Origin: Linnemannia schmuckeri
Taxonomy: Eukaryota > Mortierellomycota > Mortierellomycetes > Mortierellales > Mortierellaceae
Assembly: GCA_029449235.1 (NCBI GenBank)
Contig: JANATG010000007.1
Span: 1,860,001 to 1,924,000 of the forward strand
Reading direction: 5' to 3'
Length of the DNA: 64,000 bases
Shown here: positions 11,663-22,314 of the stretch, piece by piece
Layout of the letters: the number at the start of each line of letters is the position of its first letter
Position numbering within the stretch: the stretch's first letter is position 1
Program-made: the position numbers and the translations under genes
The notes under the pieces: generated by a model
The model's database searches: none
What the model was told of the DNA's origin: nothing
Seen by the model: only the letters and a program-made list of their open reading frames with translations

Positions 11663-14657
11663 ATGCCCTCTACTCCAGCACCTAAGCCCAGATTGACAGA
11701 TGACCAAATCAAGGTCGTCTACGCCATTATCGATACCTTCATCCCCGAACTGACCGGCCAGGAACTCGAGGACTTTGTTCGTAAACACTCAAATGGCACC
11801 AACGACGAGGTCCTCCGTGCCTTTGGAAAGTCTGGCATCATGAACGAGGACCTCGGACGTCTCGTTATCGACAAGTTGCACTCTCTCCCCGCGGAAAAGA
11901 TTGACGAACTCGGCACAGTCTTCAAGGTCCTCAATACCAAGTAAGAAAAACAAACCCTCTGTAGGAAACAGCAAGCTCAGCCTCAGCCATCCCATCAACG
12001 CCTCTTCCCTCTCCTTCTATCCTTCTCTTACAACTCATATTCATGCACTTTAATTCTAATTCCATTTTTTCTCTCGTTACTCACTCACCAATCGCACTTG
12101 AAGAGTGGGAACATTGGCTCTTGGAGGAACCTACGGCGAGTTTGCCTCGCTTTCCCGCGAGCAGCGCACCCAAATCGTTCTTGGATGGTCCTACAGCATG
12201 ATCGGCAAGCTTCGTATCTTTTCCCGTGCCATGCTGAGCTTGGCTGGTATCAGCTACTTCTCTCACCCTATCGAGTCTGCCCAACGCGCTATGGGCTATC
12301 CTGGAGCTGACCCCGAGATGCACTCTGACCGCTTCTCCTCGAAGACATTCCCCGCTTATGACTTTATTGAAGTCCCTCCTCAGGGTCTTGAGCAGTCGTA
12401 TGATGTAGTGATTGTTGGATCGGGTGCTGGTGGCGGAGTGATGGCAGCCGAACTCTCTAAGGCCGGAAAGCGTGTTTTAGTGATTGAGAAGGGCCATCAT
12501 TACAAGCAGAGCGAGTTGACTCTTGTCCAGTCTGATGGCTTCACTAACCTCTATGAGAACGGTACGTGCAGAACCAGAACAGTAATTTGTGTGGTTTCTT
12601 TTTAAGCATTTTTGTTTGCATTGTTCACTTTGGTTGGAGAAGCAAACCCACTGAAAAAAGAGCCAATTTGAGTTTGTGTAAGTGTGTGTTCCTTTCTCAG
12701 ACAGAACGGGGGGGTTTGCTCGAAATCTTTTGCTCAAAGTAAAAGTCTCACCTTCCCTTCCCACCACAGAAAACACACACACGAGAGAGGAGAGCAAAAC
12801 ACATCTGACATTGGGCATTGCCAATTGGACGCACAAAATGAGATAACCAGGAGATATTTATGAATGCAAAAAGCATCTGCATACGCATGTGCAAAAAAAA
12901 AAAGAACGATAACTAAACACTCCCCTCTGTATGTTCCCATTTTTGGCTGTCCCTTTAGGCGGTTCATTGACCAGCTCGGACGGAGCTGTGACCATTCTCG
13001 CCGGTGGCACCTGGGGCGGTGGAACCACCGTCAACTGGTGTGCCTCCCTTCAGGTAACTATCAATATTTAAAATTGCTATTCACTTATAACTGACGTGAC
13101 TTTGACGCCATAAAGCCAACATTCCTGCGCTCATTGCAATCAAATCGGCTCATATTTTTTTTTTCATCCATTCATTTTCTAGCTCCCCCACTATGTCCGT
13201 GAGGAGTGGGCCAAGCAGGGACTTCCTTACTTCAACACTCCCGCCTACCAACAATCCATCGACGCCATCACCGCTCGCCTCAACATCTCCGACAAGTACA
13301 TCAGACACAACAACGCCAATTCGCTCTTGCTGGAGGGTTGCCGCAAGCTCGGATATCCCACCAAGAACATCCCCCAGAACACCGGTGGTCAGGAGCACTC
13401 TTGCGGCTGGTGTGGATTTGGCTGTCGATTCGGTGAAAAGCAAGGAACAATGATGACCTTCTTGGCAGACGCAAAGGATCATGGCGCCAAGTTCATGCAG
13501 GATTCCTTTGTCGACCGCGTCCTGATCGAGAAGGGCAAGGCTGTCGGAGTTATTGGTACTCAGAACGGACGCAAGTTCACCATCCGGGCTTCCAAGGTTG
13601 TTGTCTCGTCAGGATCGATCCACACTCCCTCGCTTTTGAGACGCAGTGGACTGAAGAACAAGAATATTGGACAGCACTTGCACCTCCACCCAGTTTCGTA
13701 TGTCTTTGGCGAGTTTGACCAGCGCGTTGACTGTTACCAGGGCTCTATCATGACTGCCGTAAGTTTTAGATTTGTCCAAATTTGCCAAGCAGTTCATGTT
13801 CACTTTGGCGTTTTTATTTCTGTTCACTTTGCTAACTTTTTTTGTGGGGGTGATCTTTATTGGCATATGCAAAAACTTAGTTGACGACCGTTGCGGAAAA
13901 CACTGACGGAAACGGCTACGGATCCAAGATCGAAGTCCCCTCGCACCACCCAGGACTTAATGCCGTCTTTGTCAAGTGGGAAAACGCGGCCGCCTACAAG
14001 GGAGCCATGTTAAACCTCAACCACATCGTCCCCCTGATTGTTCTCAGTCGCGACCGTGATGGTGGGTCGGTCGTTAATGGAGCCGATGGCTTGCCTCGTA
14101 TTAACTATACGGTCTCTAAACACGATACCCTTTCGCTGGAGGAGGGCATTGCGCGTTCTCTGAGTATCTTGGTCGCTGCTGGCGCCAAGAAGGTCTGGAC
14201 CTGTCAACGCTTTATTCCTGAGTTCACGGTTAGCTCGGATCTCGGTGTTGAAGATCCTGAGTTCAAGAAGTATCTCAAGGCCGTAGTACGCGAGAGCATC
14301 AAACCCGGCTCGGCTACCATTGGAAGTGCTCATCAAATGGGATCCTGGTACATTCTTTTTTGTTGTTTTATTTTGTTCTTTCTTTCCTTTTTCGTTATTA
14401 TCCGCGACAATAACAACAACGACTAAGACTGACACTATTTTCTTGAATTCGTCATTTCCTTTAGCCGAATGGGCAACAACCCCAAGACGTCTGCTGTCAA
14501 GCCTACAGGAGAGACCTGGGAGGTCAAAGGCCTTTATGTTGCCGATGCCTCGGTCTTCCCTACTGCTAGTGGTGTCAACCCCATGTTGACCACCTACTCT
14601 ATCGCTCACTCTATCGCCCAATTTATCAAGAAGGCTGACAACTCTTCCAAGCTTTAA
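11663..14657 (+). CDS. FAO1: long-chain fatty alcohol oxidase (GMC family), peroxisomal
   Basis: FAD-dependent GMC oxidoreductase of the long-chain alcohol oxidase type, oxidising fatty alcohols to aldehydes with release of hydrogen peroxide. Exons are 11663-11940, 12104-12561, 12959-13053, 13183-13758, 13881-14347 and 14465-14657, giving 688 residues in frame. About 160 N-terminal residues precede the FAD-binding dinucleotide fold (VVIVGSGAGGGVMAAELSKA, then a conserved VIEKG). GGTWGGGTTVNWCASL and the Cys-rich CGWCGFGCRFGEKQG segment are typical of this subfamily. HLHLHPVSY and the C-terminal HQMGSCRMG ... VFPTASGVNP block hold the conserved GMC active-site region. The last three residues are SKL, a canonical type 1 peroxisomal targeting signal, so a peroxisomal location is inferred. 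Introns 2 (397 bases) and 1 are the longest. Confidence 0.94.
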
Positions 14658-14897
14658 ATAACTGAAGAAAACAAAAAACAAGTAACCATAACTTCCAAAG
14701 GAGTTGATGATTGTCATGATACCAAAACAAAAGAAATAATAAAATACACAAAAGTGCTTTTCCATCGCCTTCTGCGCGATTGTACATACTCGATCTTTCA
14801 CTAGCTCCTTCCATGTTCCTGTGCCCATATTTTCCTATTATTGTTTTTGTTTATTTATTATCAGTTTTACATTGGGCTCGATATCATACATTGCTGA

Positions 14898-16930
14898 TCA
14901 AATGGATCCGACGATTTCCTCACCACCATCGCCTTCGACGATCTCTTCTTGTGGCTCCATTTCTTCATCTGCATATTCATCGCCATATTCGTCATCGAAG
15001 GCTGGATCAAACAGTGGCTCATCTTCACCTTCTGGCTTCTTGACAAGTCCCAGCCCATCCACCTCTGGGAACGATGTATTTGTCATTTGGGAATATGACT
15101 CCAAATCTATCACATTTTTCATTGGGGAACAAAAAATATCGACATTAGCATTCGAGGAATTTGATGATCTTCCTTGACGACCAAGTAAAAAACGCTAGCA
15201 TGGTTATCAATACACTTACCAATGGGGGTCTTCTTGTTTAGTGCCTGCTCAACTCGTGCATGGTTGATACGGTCTTCGCGCTTGAACTTGTTCCTGATTG
15301 CAATGCGCGACTTCTTGGGGAATATTTTGCAAATAATTCCAAAGTCTGTTCCCCATTGTGATAGCGCCTATTAATAACATTGAAAGAATTCGCAAGTTTG
15401 TTAGACCCGCTATTCATGTCGCTTCATTGAAAATACACCGCGATAGTCGAAAATAAAAAGACAGGGAGCTTACCTCGAAAAAGAGTTCTGTATCTTCTTC
15501 GGACCATTTCTCAGATTTGTTCTTTTTAGAATAACTGGCGCTGTTGGTGAAGCGAGTCGCAGCCGACTCATCGACATACTCCAGAGGTTCCAAGTGATCA
15601 GCTGCATCCACAACGGCGTGGTCGACCGTCAAAGAATCCATGTCCAGCTCAATTCGTCCATCAACAACTCGCACCTGCGGAGCAAAACTAATACAGTAAT
15701 AAATAAGCACGATGTTAGAAATTCACTTACCTAACGACAGCCAACGTAATTAAAACGTTACAAAAATGACAAATGATGGCACCTTACGTTTTCACCGGGA
15801 GTGCCTTTGGTGTCACGGTCTCTGATTTGGCGCGCTGCTTGTCCTTCTCGTCCTTCTTGACAGAAGTGTAATCATCTTCACCCTCAGGATACTCATCCTC
15901 CTCCTCGCCCACGGGTGCCGGTGTCTCTGAAGCATCCCGTCCCTCAGCAATCCGTATTTCCCGGTTAATCTTCTCCTGTCGCTTGACTCGTCTCTTCTCA
16001 TCCATGATCTTTTGGTGCTCCAAGAAAATTTTTGATCTCCGTCCTGTACCCATATCCTTGACAAACTCGTACATGGGCGTATCCGAGTAATCGGGCACAA
16101 TCTCCTCGCCATCCTCTGTCAGCTGTGGCTCCTCTGCTGCAGCTCCTCCTCCTCCAAAGCGGTTGTTCTTGGGCCGGACATATTTGGCTTTGGCCTTTTT
16201 CTTGGGCGGAGAAAAGCCGTCGTTGTCGTCTTCTTCGTCTTCGCCAGAGATATCTTCAGATTCGGCGCGCCCCCTTATTGAAGGAAGAGAGATGACAGAA
16301 GCTCCGCTCCTGACGGTGGGTGGTTTTGTGACTGAGGTAGATGAAGTAGATCCTGGAATAATGGCGATTGCGGCTGGTTTGGACGTATGCGAGGCCGAGG
16401 CGGAGGCGGAAGAGGACGAAGAAGGCGTTTGGATGTCCTGAGCAGGTTTTGATATCTTCGTAGGTGAGAAGACGGATGATTTGGGTGTGTTGATGACACG
16501 GATATGAGAGGATGGTGGGGACATGGGTGTGGCGGTTGAGAGTCTCCTTGAGGTTGTTGCAACTGTCGATTTCTCTGGTACCGTTGACAGTGTTGAGGTA
16601 TTATTATTGTTGTTGGTGCTAGTGCTCCCAGTGTCGGACTCTGTCAATGATGCGCCAAAGGATCCGGTATCACTGCCGTCAATAGAGGGTGTTGCTGCGG
16701 GGGTTCCATCTTCCGAAACGATTGCGGCCTTGCCACGGTTGGGGCGTGCCTTGAGCTTTGGAGCGAACCTGGTTGTGCCCTTGTCTATTCCGTGGTCATT
16801 GTTTATATTTTGAAGCGCGTTAGTGAGGAATTCGTGCAGCAGTAGGTGTTCTTGTGTTGCTAAAGGACAGTGATGTGTTGTTGTGTGGATGGATGTGTGC
16901 TTTACCGATGCGAGTGCTGATGCCCGACAT
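14898..16930 (-). CDS. BDP1: TFIIIB subunit B'' (Bdp1)
   Basis: SANT-domain subunit of RNA polymerase III initiation factor TFIIIB. Exons in coding order are 16930-16906, 16784-15788, 15687-15474, 15367-15220 and 15106-14898, giving 530 residues. Exon 1 encodes only MSGISTRI and joins in phase to DKGTTRFAPKLKARPNRGKA, the conserved N-terminal TRFAPK motif of fungal Bdp1. The middle is Ser/Thr-rich and low complexity. Conserved blocks follow: TPMYEFVKDMGTGRRSKIF, APQVRVVDGRIELD and the SANT domain (KWSEEDTELFFEALSQWGTDFGIICKIFP, then RNKFKREDR). The C-terminus is acidic. The gene is convergent with the oxidase, 240 bp apart. An in-frame upstream ATG at 16983 exists only if intron 1 is retained and gives an unrelated N-terminus. 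Confidence 0.93.
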
Positions 16931-17380
16931 TGCAGGTTAGTTGGTGGGGTCGTCGTTACGAAAGGGAAGGTGAATAGAAACAAGCTTCTTATGCCCAGGT
17001 CGAGCCCTGTGTCAAAAACAAATTTGTGGGTGGCTTGTCTTCATCATGGTCGAAGCATTTTTTTTTCTTTGCCACCAACTTTGCCAACGAGGCAAGGATT
17101 TGAACTGGCCAGGTGGAGGACAAGACTTGAGTGTTTGCAGAAGGAGGTGTAGGTGTTGCTAAGATAACTGGTATAGACGTCGATTCGAGGCATCAAGGGA
17201 GTAAAGAAGTTGATGTGAGGTGCCAGTAAGGATATGAGCTAAAGCTCTCGAGGGATCCATAAGGCTACCTTCATGCTTCCAGGAGATCACAAAGCGGTCA
17301 CTGCCACCAGTTTTTTTGAGGGTCATCAAAAAGAAAAAAGATCATTCACGTCTTTGCATATTCATTCCGCACATCAAACC
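16931..17380. promoter_or_regulatory. divergent intergenic region, BDP1 / MTQ2
   Basis: 450 bases between two divergent start codons, expected to hold both promoters. No other feature is seen. A T-loop-like string near 17093 was examined and does not fold as a tRNA. Confidence 0.45.
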
Positions 17381-18609
17381 ATGCTACCCACCCCTGACCT
17401 CTCCCATCTCAAACGCAAAGACTACGAGTTCATCTATGAGCCAGCTGGTAATCAGCACATGTGTATGCCGGCACTCTGAATCACAACAGCATTTTCACCA
17501 GATTCAGACTTCTAACTTAGTCTTTCCACAACACAACAATAATCTTCTGCTTAGAGGATACGTTTCTTTTCTTGGATGCGTTTGAGGATGAGGTCAACTT
17601 TTTAAAAGAGCTCCAACCAGCAATCTCACTGGAGATCGGGTAACGATCGTCATATCTTTGTTCAAGAGTGTGTAAGAGAGGTGATACTTTGAGCTCCCAA
17701 TTGACTAGAGTCTCTCTCCCATCCAATCCTTTAGATCTGGCTCTGGCTGTGTCACTGCTTTTGTGGGCAAAATCCTCGGAGAATCGAACTGCTGTAAAAC
17801 CCTGTCCTGTATCTTTTAAGCGTTTCTGCACCTTGCTCAATTATTGACATGACTGACATATCCTCTTTCCATTTGCCAACGTAGTGAAATATTGCACTGA
17901 CATCAACCCCAAGGCAGCAAGAGCAACACAAGGCACCGCAAAGCAAAATCAGGTACATTCTCGCAGCAATAGTCATATAGTCGTACAAAATTTATCTTGA
18001 GTCGCCAAGGTCGCATTATTCACCACAGTTTACCATAACCTTCTTTATCACAGCTTTCAGTGGACATCATCGAAACTCATCTTGTAAACGGGTTGCTTCC
18101 TCGTCTTGAGGGTCAGATCGACCTGATGTACTTCAACCCGCCCTATGTGCTGACTCCTTCTGAGGAGGTTGGATCGCACTCTGTCGAGGCAGCCTGGGCG
18201 GGTGGAATCGACGGTCGTGAAGTGATTGACGAGTTCTTGCCCTACATCAAGGTAACACGAGTTCAATTACCCTAATTTGACAGACTGCTGTGTGATATGT
18301 AATAGTTGCCAACATCTTAATCTTCATGATATACTCTTGTAGCGCTTGCTCTCAGCAAAGGGAGCATTCTATATGGTTGTGGTGAACGAGAACAAGCCAG
18401 ATGAAATTTGCGAAATCATGAAGAACGATGGTTTCGAATCAAGCGTAAGTTGAGTAGTTGTTAGTTGGATGTGTGGGTGATCCTTTCTCCAGAATAGTTT
18501 TTTATAATATACCAACTTTCTTTCTTTGAACATACACTAGGTGGTAAGGACCCGCCTTGCAGGAAGAGAAAAGCTGTTCATTTTGAAGTTTGTGAGGACA
18601 GCAGCCTAA
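17381..18609 (+). CDS. MTQ2: eRF1 glutamine methyltransferase, N6AMT1/Mtq2 type
   Basis: Class I SAM-dependent methyltransferase that modifies the GGQ glutamine of translation release factor eRF1, normally as a complex with Trm112. Exons are 17381-17447, 17555-17639, 17735-17793, 17885-17952, 18054-18251, 18343-18444 and 18541-18609, giving 215 residues against about 215-221 in the family. EPAEDTFLFLDAFE is the characteristic N-terminal motif. EIGSGSGCVTAF is the SAM-binding glycine loop, and CTDINPKAARAT is the acidic motif II. FNPPYVLTPSEEV contains the NPPY substrate-binding signature of HemK-like amide methyltransferases. AWAGGIDGREVIDEFLP and the C-terminal strands follow. Three exons are under 70 nt, so gene prediction could easily miss them. 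Confidence 0.95.
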
Positions 18610-18822
18610 AAAATAAAATAATTTATTATCAAGACGCGTCTGCGTCTCTCCCTCTTCTCTTCAGCCAAAGACCTCAGGCCAAAAAAAGCAAAGCCACCAA
18701 ATTTCGTTTTTTTTTTTCTCCTTCGTCTTGATGTATGTGGTGGAACTGGTGGGACGATTTAACTGCATCCATCCTCTTTTCTTTCTTTTTGTTCCTCAAC
18801 GCTCAATCACCAACTCCAACTA

Positions 18823-21713
18823 ATGGGTAAATCTCATCGCCCCCGAGGGAAGATGGAGGGCACAGTCTCGCACCCGATCGCATTCCTTCCAATCTTGTAC
18901 TCTGTTACTGTCGACCACCCTCAACAACCATTTTAACAACAGACAACAAAATAAACAAACATCAATACCATTAAGACCCCCTTGGAAGACACCAACGAGG
19001 GTCTCGAGTATAAGTACTAACATATCATGTTGCTTTTCCTCTTTCTCCTTAGAACACCCAAATAACTCCAAGGGCGAACCACTCTCAGGAAGAGCTTCCG
19101 AGCTGGCCAACTCGTTCCTGACTGAGCTCACTAGTGAACTATCGACACCACCGATGGGTTCTTCTACCAAACGTAAGCTTATCCGGGAGTATATTCTAAA
19201 CAAACATAAAATGTATCCAGCAGCAGGATGTTACTAACAAATCACGCGGCTCTCTTGATCAACTGCTTTTTTGTTTACTAAACAGGCGAATTTAGCGGAC
19301 ATGAAGAATCGGATCGCAGAAGCACTCGTCACAGAGGAGAACGGGGCGAATCCAGGGACAGGGACAGAGAAAGGGAGCGAGACAGAGACAGACATCGTTC
19401 TTCTAGCTCACGACACGAACGCGGCGACCGTGAACGCAGCGACCGTGAGCGCAGCGAGAGAAGCGAGAGACATCGCAGCGAGAGAGGCGAACGTGGCTAT
19501 GACGAACGCGAGCGGGGTGATCGTGAGAGGCGTGGCGAACGGGAGCACAAGGACCGTGGTGAGCGCAGTGAACGTGATCGGAGCGAGAGGGATCGTGGTG
19601 ACCGTGATCGCCGGGACAGAGATCGCGACTATGAGAGATATGAGAGAGACCGTCGCGACCGTGACCGCAGCCGCGAGAGGCGCTCTGGACGGGACGATCG
19701 CCACCGTGATAGCAGATATGGCGGTAGGAGATCGAGTAGGAGTCGCAGCCCTCCTCGCGACATGTCGCCCATGCTGGACGAGCACAACATCCTGCCTATC
19801 AACAAGCGTGTCCGAAAGCTCAAGAACTGGGACCTTCCTCCTCCTGGATACGAAGACAAGACTGTTCAGGAAGTCAAGGCATTGGGTAAGGGGGCGATTC
19901 ATTTGCAAAAACACGGGAGGCGCTCTATCATTTAGAGAATGTCTCACTTTGGGTGAGCGATTTTATCGGGGCGCTCATCATGGCTAACAATCTGATTATT
20001 CCTTGAACAATGATAGGTATTTTCCCTCCTCCTGGACAGCCTGCTGTTCTTCGATCGGAGATTCTTCAAGGAATGGACCCTGAGCGTGCAGCTCAGCTTG
20101 TGCACGAGTTGCCACCTCGTCCTCTCCGTATGAACTATCCTCCTATGGGCGGACCAGGCGGCATGGGTGGACATTTCAACAACATGGGATTTGGAGGATT
20201 CCGTAACAACAATCATCACTATAATAACAACAACGGTGGTCCTCCAGGGCCTAATGGCGTCGATCACACAGTCGCAAGACAGCAGCGGAGACTCTACTGT
20301 GGCAACCTTCCTCCTGGTATCAACGAGGTAACTCACCTGCAGGATTTTTTTCTGGTGTGCGCTATTGTCGGTGTCATTTCTCGGGATCGTTACTGACTAA
20401 TTTACTTCTATGAATGTTATTGACATTCACCGTTGTGTTCCCTTTCATTAGGAGTCGTTGGCCGACTTTTTCAATCAGACTATGATGAGCATGAATCTTA
20501 CAACAGCATCGGGAGCACCCGTTGTCTCTGTCCATATCAATTTTGATAAGAACTATGCCTTCGTCGAGGTACGTTTAATTGCTCTCCAAGCGGCGAATGT
20601 GTACATGGGATTTTTTATTGGCACATAAAAAGTAAAAAAGTTACTCATGCTAATTGCTGTTCTCGTATGCGTGTTTAGTTCCGCACTCCTGAGGAGGCCA
20701 CTGCTGCCATGGCATTTGACGGTATTGTCTTCCAAGCCCAAACGCTCAAGATTCGTCGTCCCAAAGATTATCAGCCTCCAGAGGGAACTATCCAAGAAGT
20801 TCCTCAGATCCATGTTCCAGGAGTTATCTCGACAAATGTTCCCGACAGCGAAAACAAGATTTTCATCGGAGGTCTTCCTCTTTATCTGAACGACGAGCAA
20901 GTTATCGAGTTGCTTACTGCTTTTGGAGAATTGAAGGCGTTCAACTTGGTGAAGGAAAACAACATTGGACCATCCAAGGTAAACCATCGCTCGATTTATT
21001 TGTTTCAAAGATGGCGTTTGTTTTGGGCGTTTTTTTGTTTTTTGAAATTACATATTAACACCCTGTGCTTCTATTTTTTTTTCTTGTGTTGTTTTTTTTA
21101 GGGATTTGCGTTCTGCGAGTATCTTGATCCTAATCTGACGGATATTGCATGCCAAGGTCTCAACAACATGATGCTAGGAGAGAAGAAGCTGGTGGTGCAG
21201 CGTGCCAGCGTTGGATCATCCAGGAACAACCAGAACCCAGCGGGAGGCGCCAACGCGATCGCATTGCACCCTAACTTGATGCTCCCTGGTGCAGGACCTA
21301 CTGAAGTTGTCCCCACCAACGTTTTGCAGCTATTGAACATGGTCAGCCCCGAGGAGCTTGAAGACGACCAAGAATATGAAGGTACATTCCAGATCGCTCC
21401 TTGACCTTGTGTGCGCTCGCTTATATATATTGCAAACTGCCACTGACATCATTACCTCCATTACTTTCTGCTTTTAGATATTATTGAGGATATTCGGGAC
21501 GAGTGCTCAAAGTTTGGGCAAGTTCTTGATGTTAAGATTCCTCGGCCAGTTGCGGGACATGTAGTGTCTGGAGTAGGCAAGATCTTTGTGAAGTATGCCA
21601 GCGCCGAGGAGACGACGGTAGCGTTGAGCGCGTTGTCGGGACGTAAATTTGCGGACCGCACAGTGTTGACATCATTCTACGACCCGGAGAGGTTTGCTGC
21701 GAACGAGTTTTAA
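18823..21713 (+). CDS. U2AF2: splicing factor U2AF large subunit
   Basis: Binds the polypyrimidine tract at 3' splice sites and recruits U2 snRNP. Exons are 18823-18826, 19053-19172, 19286-19885, 20017-20327, 20452-20568, 20679-20978, 21102-21381 and 21478-21713, giving 655 residues. A long Arg/Ser-Asp-Glu domain (about residues 50-205) is encoded by a near-periodic repeat. VRKLKNWDLPPPGYED is the tryptophan ligand motif for the small subunit. RRM1 begins at RRLYCGNLPPG, RRM2 at NKIFIGGLPLYLNDEQV, and a C-terminal UHM runs from EDIRDECSKFGQV to GRKFADRTVLTSFYDPERF. The proposed first exon is only four bases (ATGG). It joins in phase to EHPNNSKGEPLSG, and a perfect TACTAAC branch site (19015-19021) precedes the acceptor at 19052. 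If translation starts elsewhere, only the extreme N-terminus changes. Confidence 0.93.
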
Positions 21714-21918
21714 AAATGAGGATGTAGCTATGTCGAATACTACAAAAAGAACAAACAATGACAGATATCATAAACCTACAAGCGACATACAGCATGAGTT
21801 TTCTTCGGGAGAAAGTGTTTGTGTGATGCGTTCTTTTTCTATTTGCCAAATGTGAATATCCTGCTGCAATGTACATACATGCGCCATGGTATGGTATTCG
21901 GTTAGGCTGCTTTCTGTG

Positions 21919-21950
<32 letters not shown>
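21919..21950. repeat. poly-A tract
   Basis: 32 consecutive A about 200 bases after the U2AF stop codon. There is no element next to it for which it could be a retroposon tail. Confidence 0.9.
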
Positions 21951-21956
<6 letters not shown>

Positions 21957-22293
21957 AAGCAGGAAGAAAAGAACACATGCAGAGGAAAAATATCCCGTCT
22001 ATGCAATGGACGACGGAATGAAAAAATAATATGGAACAAAAGAGAAATGGACAGACGCGTCCCTGGTTTGACAACGGGGAGAAATAGCTAAAAATGAATG
22101 CTGGTATGACGGAATGGTAATACTGCTGAAGGATGAAAAACGAGAGAGTAGAGCATGGATGGTTGACCATTGGCCGTCGGATGGTTACTGTCCTGATGAC
22201 TATGTGCCTTATTGATGCTCCCGAGCAAAGGCGAGAGAATCAACAGAAGGCGAAAAGAAAAATAATTAAAAAAGGGCAGATTTCTTTACAAGG

Positions 22294-22314
22294 TTTTTTT
22301 TTTTTTTTTTTTTT
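22294..22314. repeat. poly-T tract
   Basis: 21 consecutive T in the gene-free stretch upstream of LRG1. Confidence 0.9.

Noticed and set aside
14010..14828. 272-codon minus-strand open frame
   Set aside because: It lies antisense to the last oxidase exons, crosses their intron, and has no domain-like sequence.
17079..17110. Minus-strand GGCCAGTTCAAATCC resembling a tRNA T-arm
   Set aside because: The bases around the T-loop-like string do not pair as a stem, and no acceptor, D or anticodon arms can be folded.
19408..19947. 179-codon minus-strand open frame rich in Val/Thr/Ala
   Set aside because: Antisense of the U2AF Arg/Ser repeat domain.
21532..22170. 212-codon minus-strand frame with poly-Phe
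   Set aside because: It reads through the A32 tract and the antisense of the last U2AF exon, with no family resemblance.
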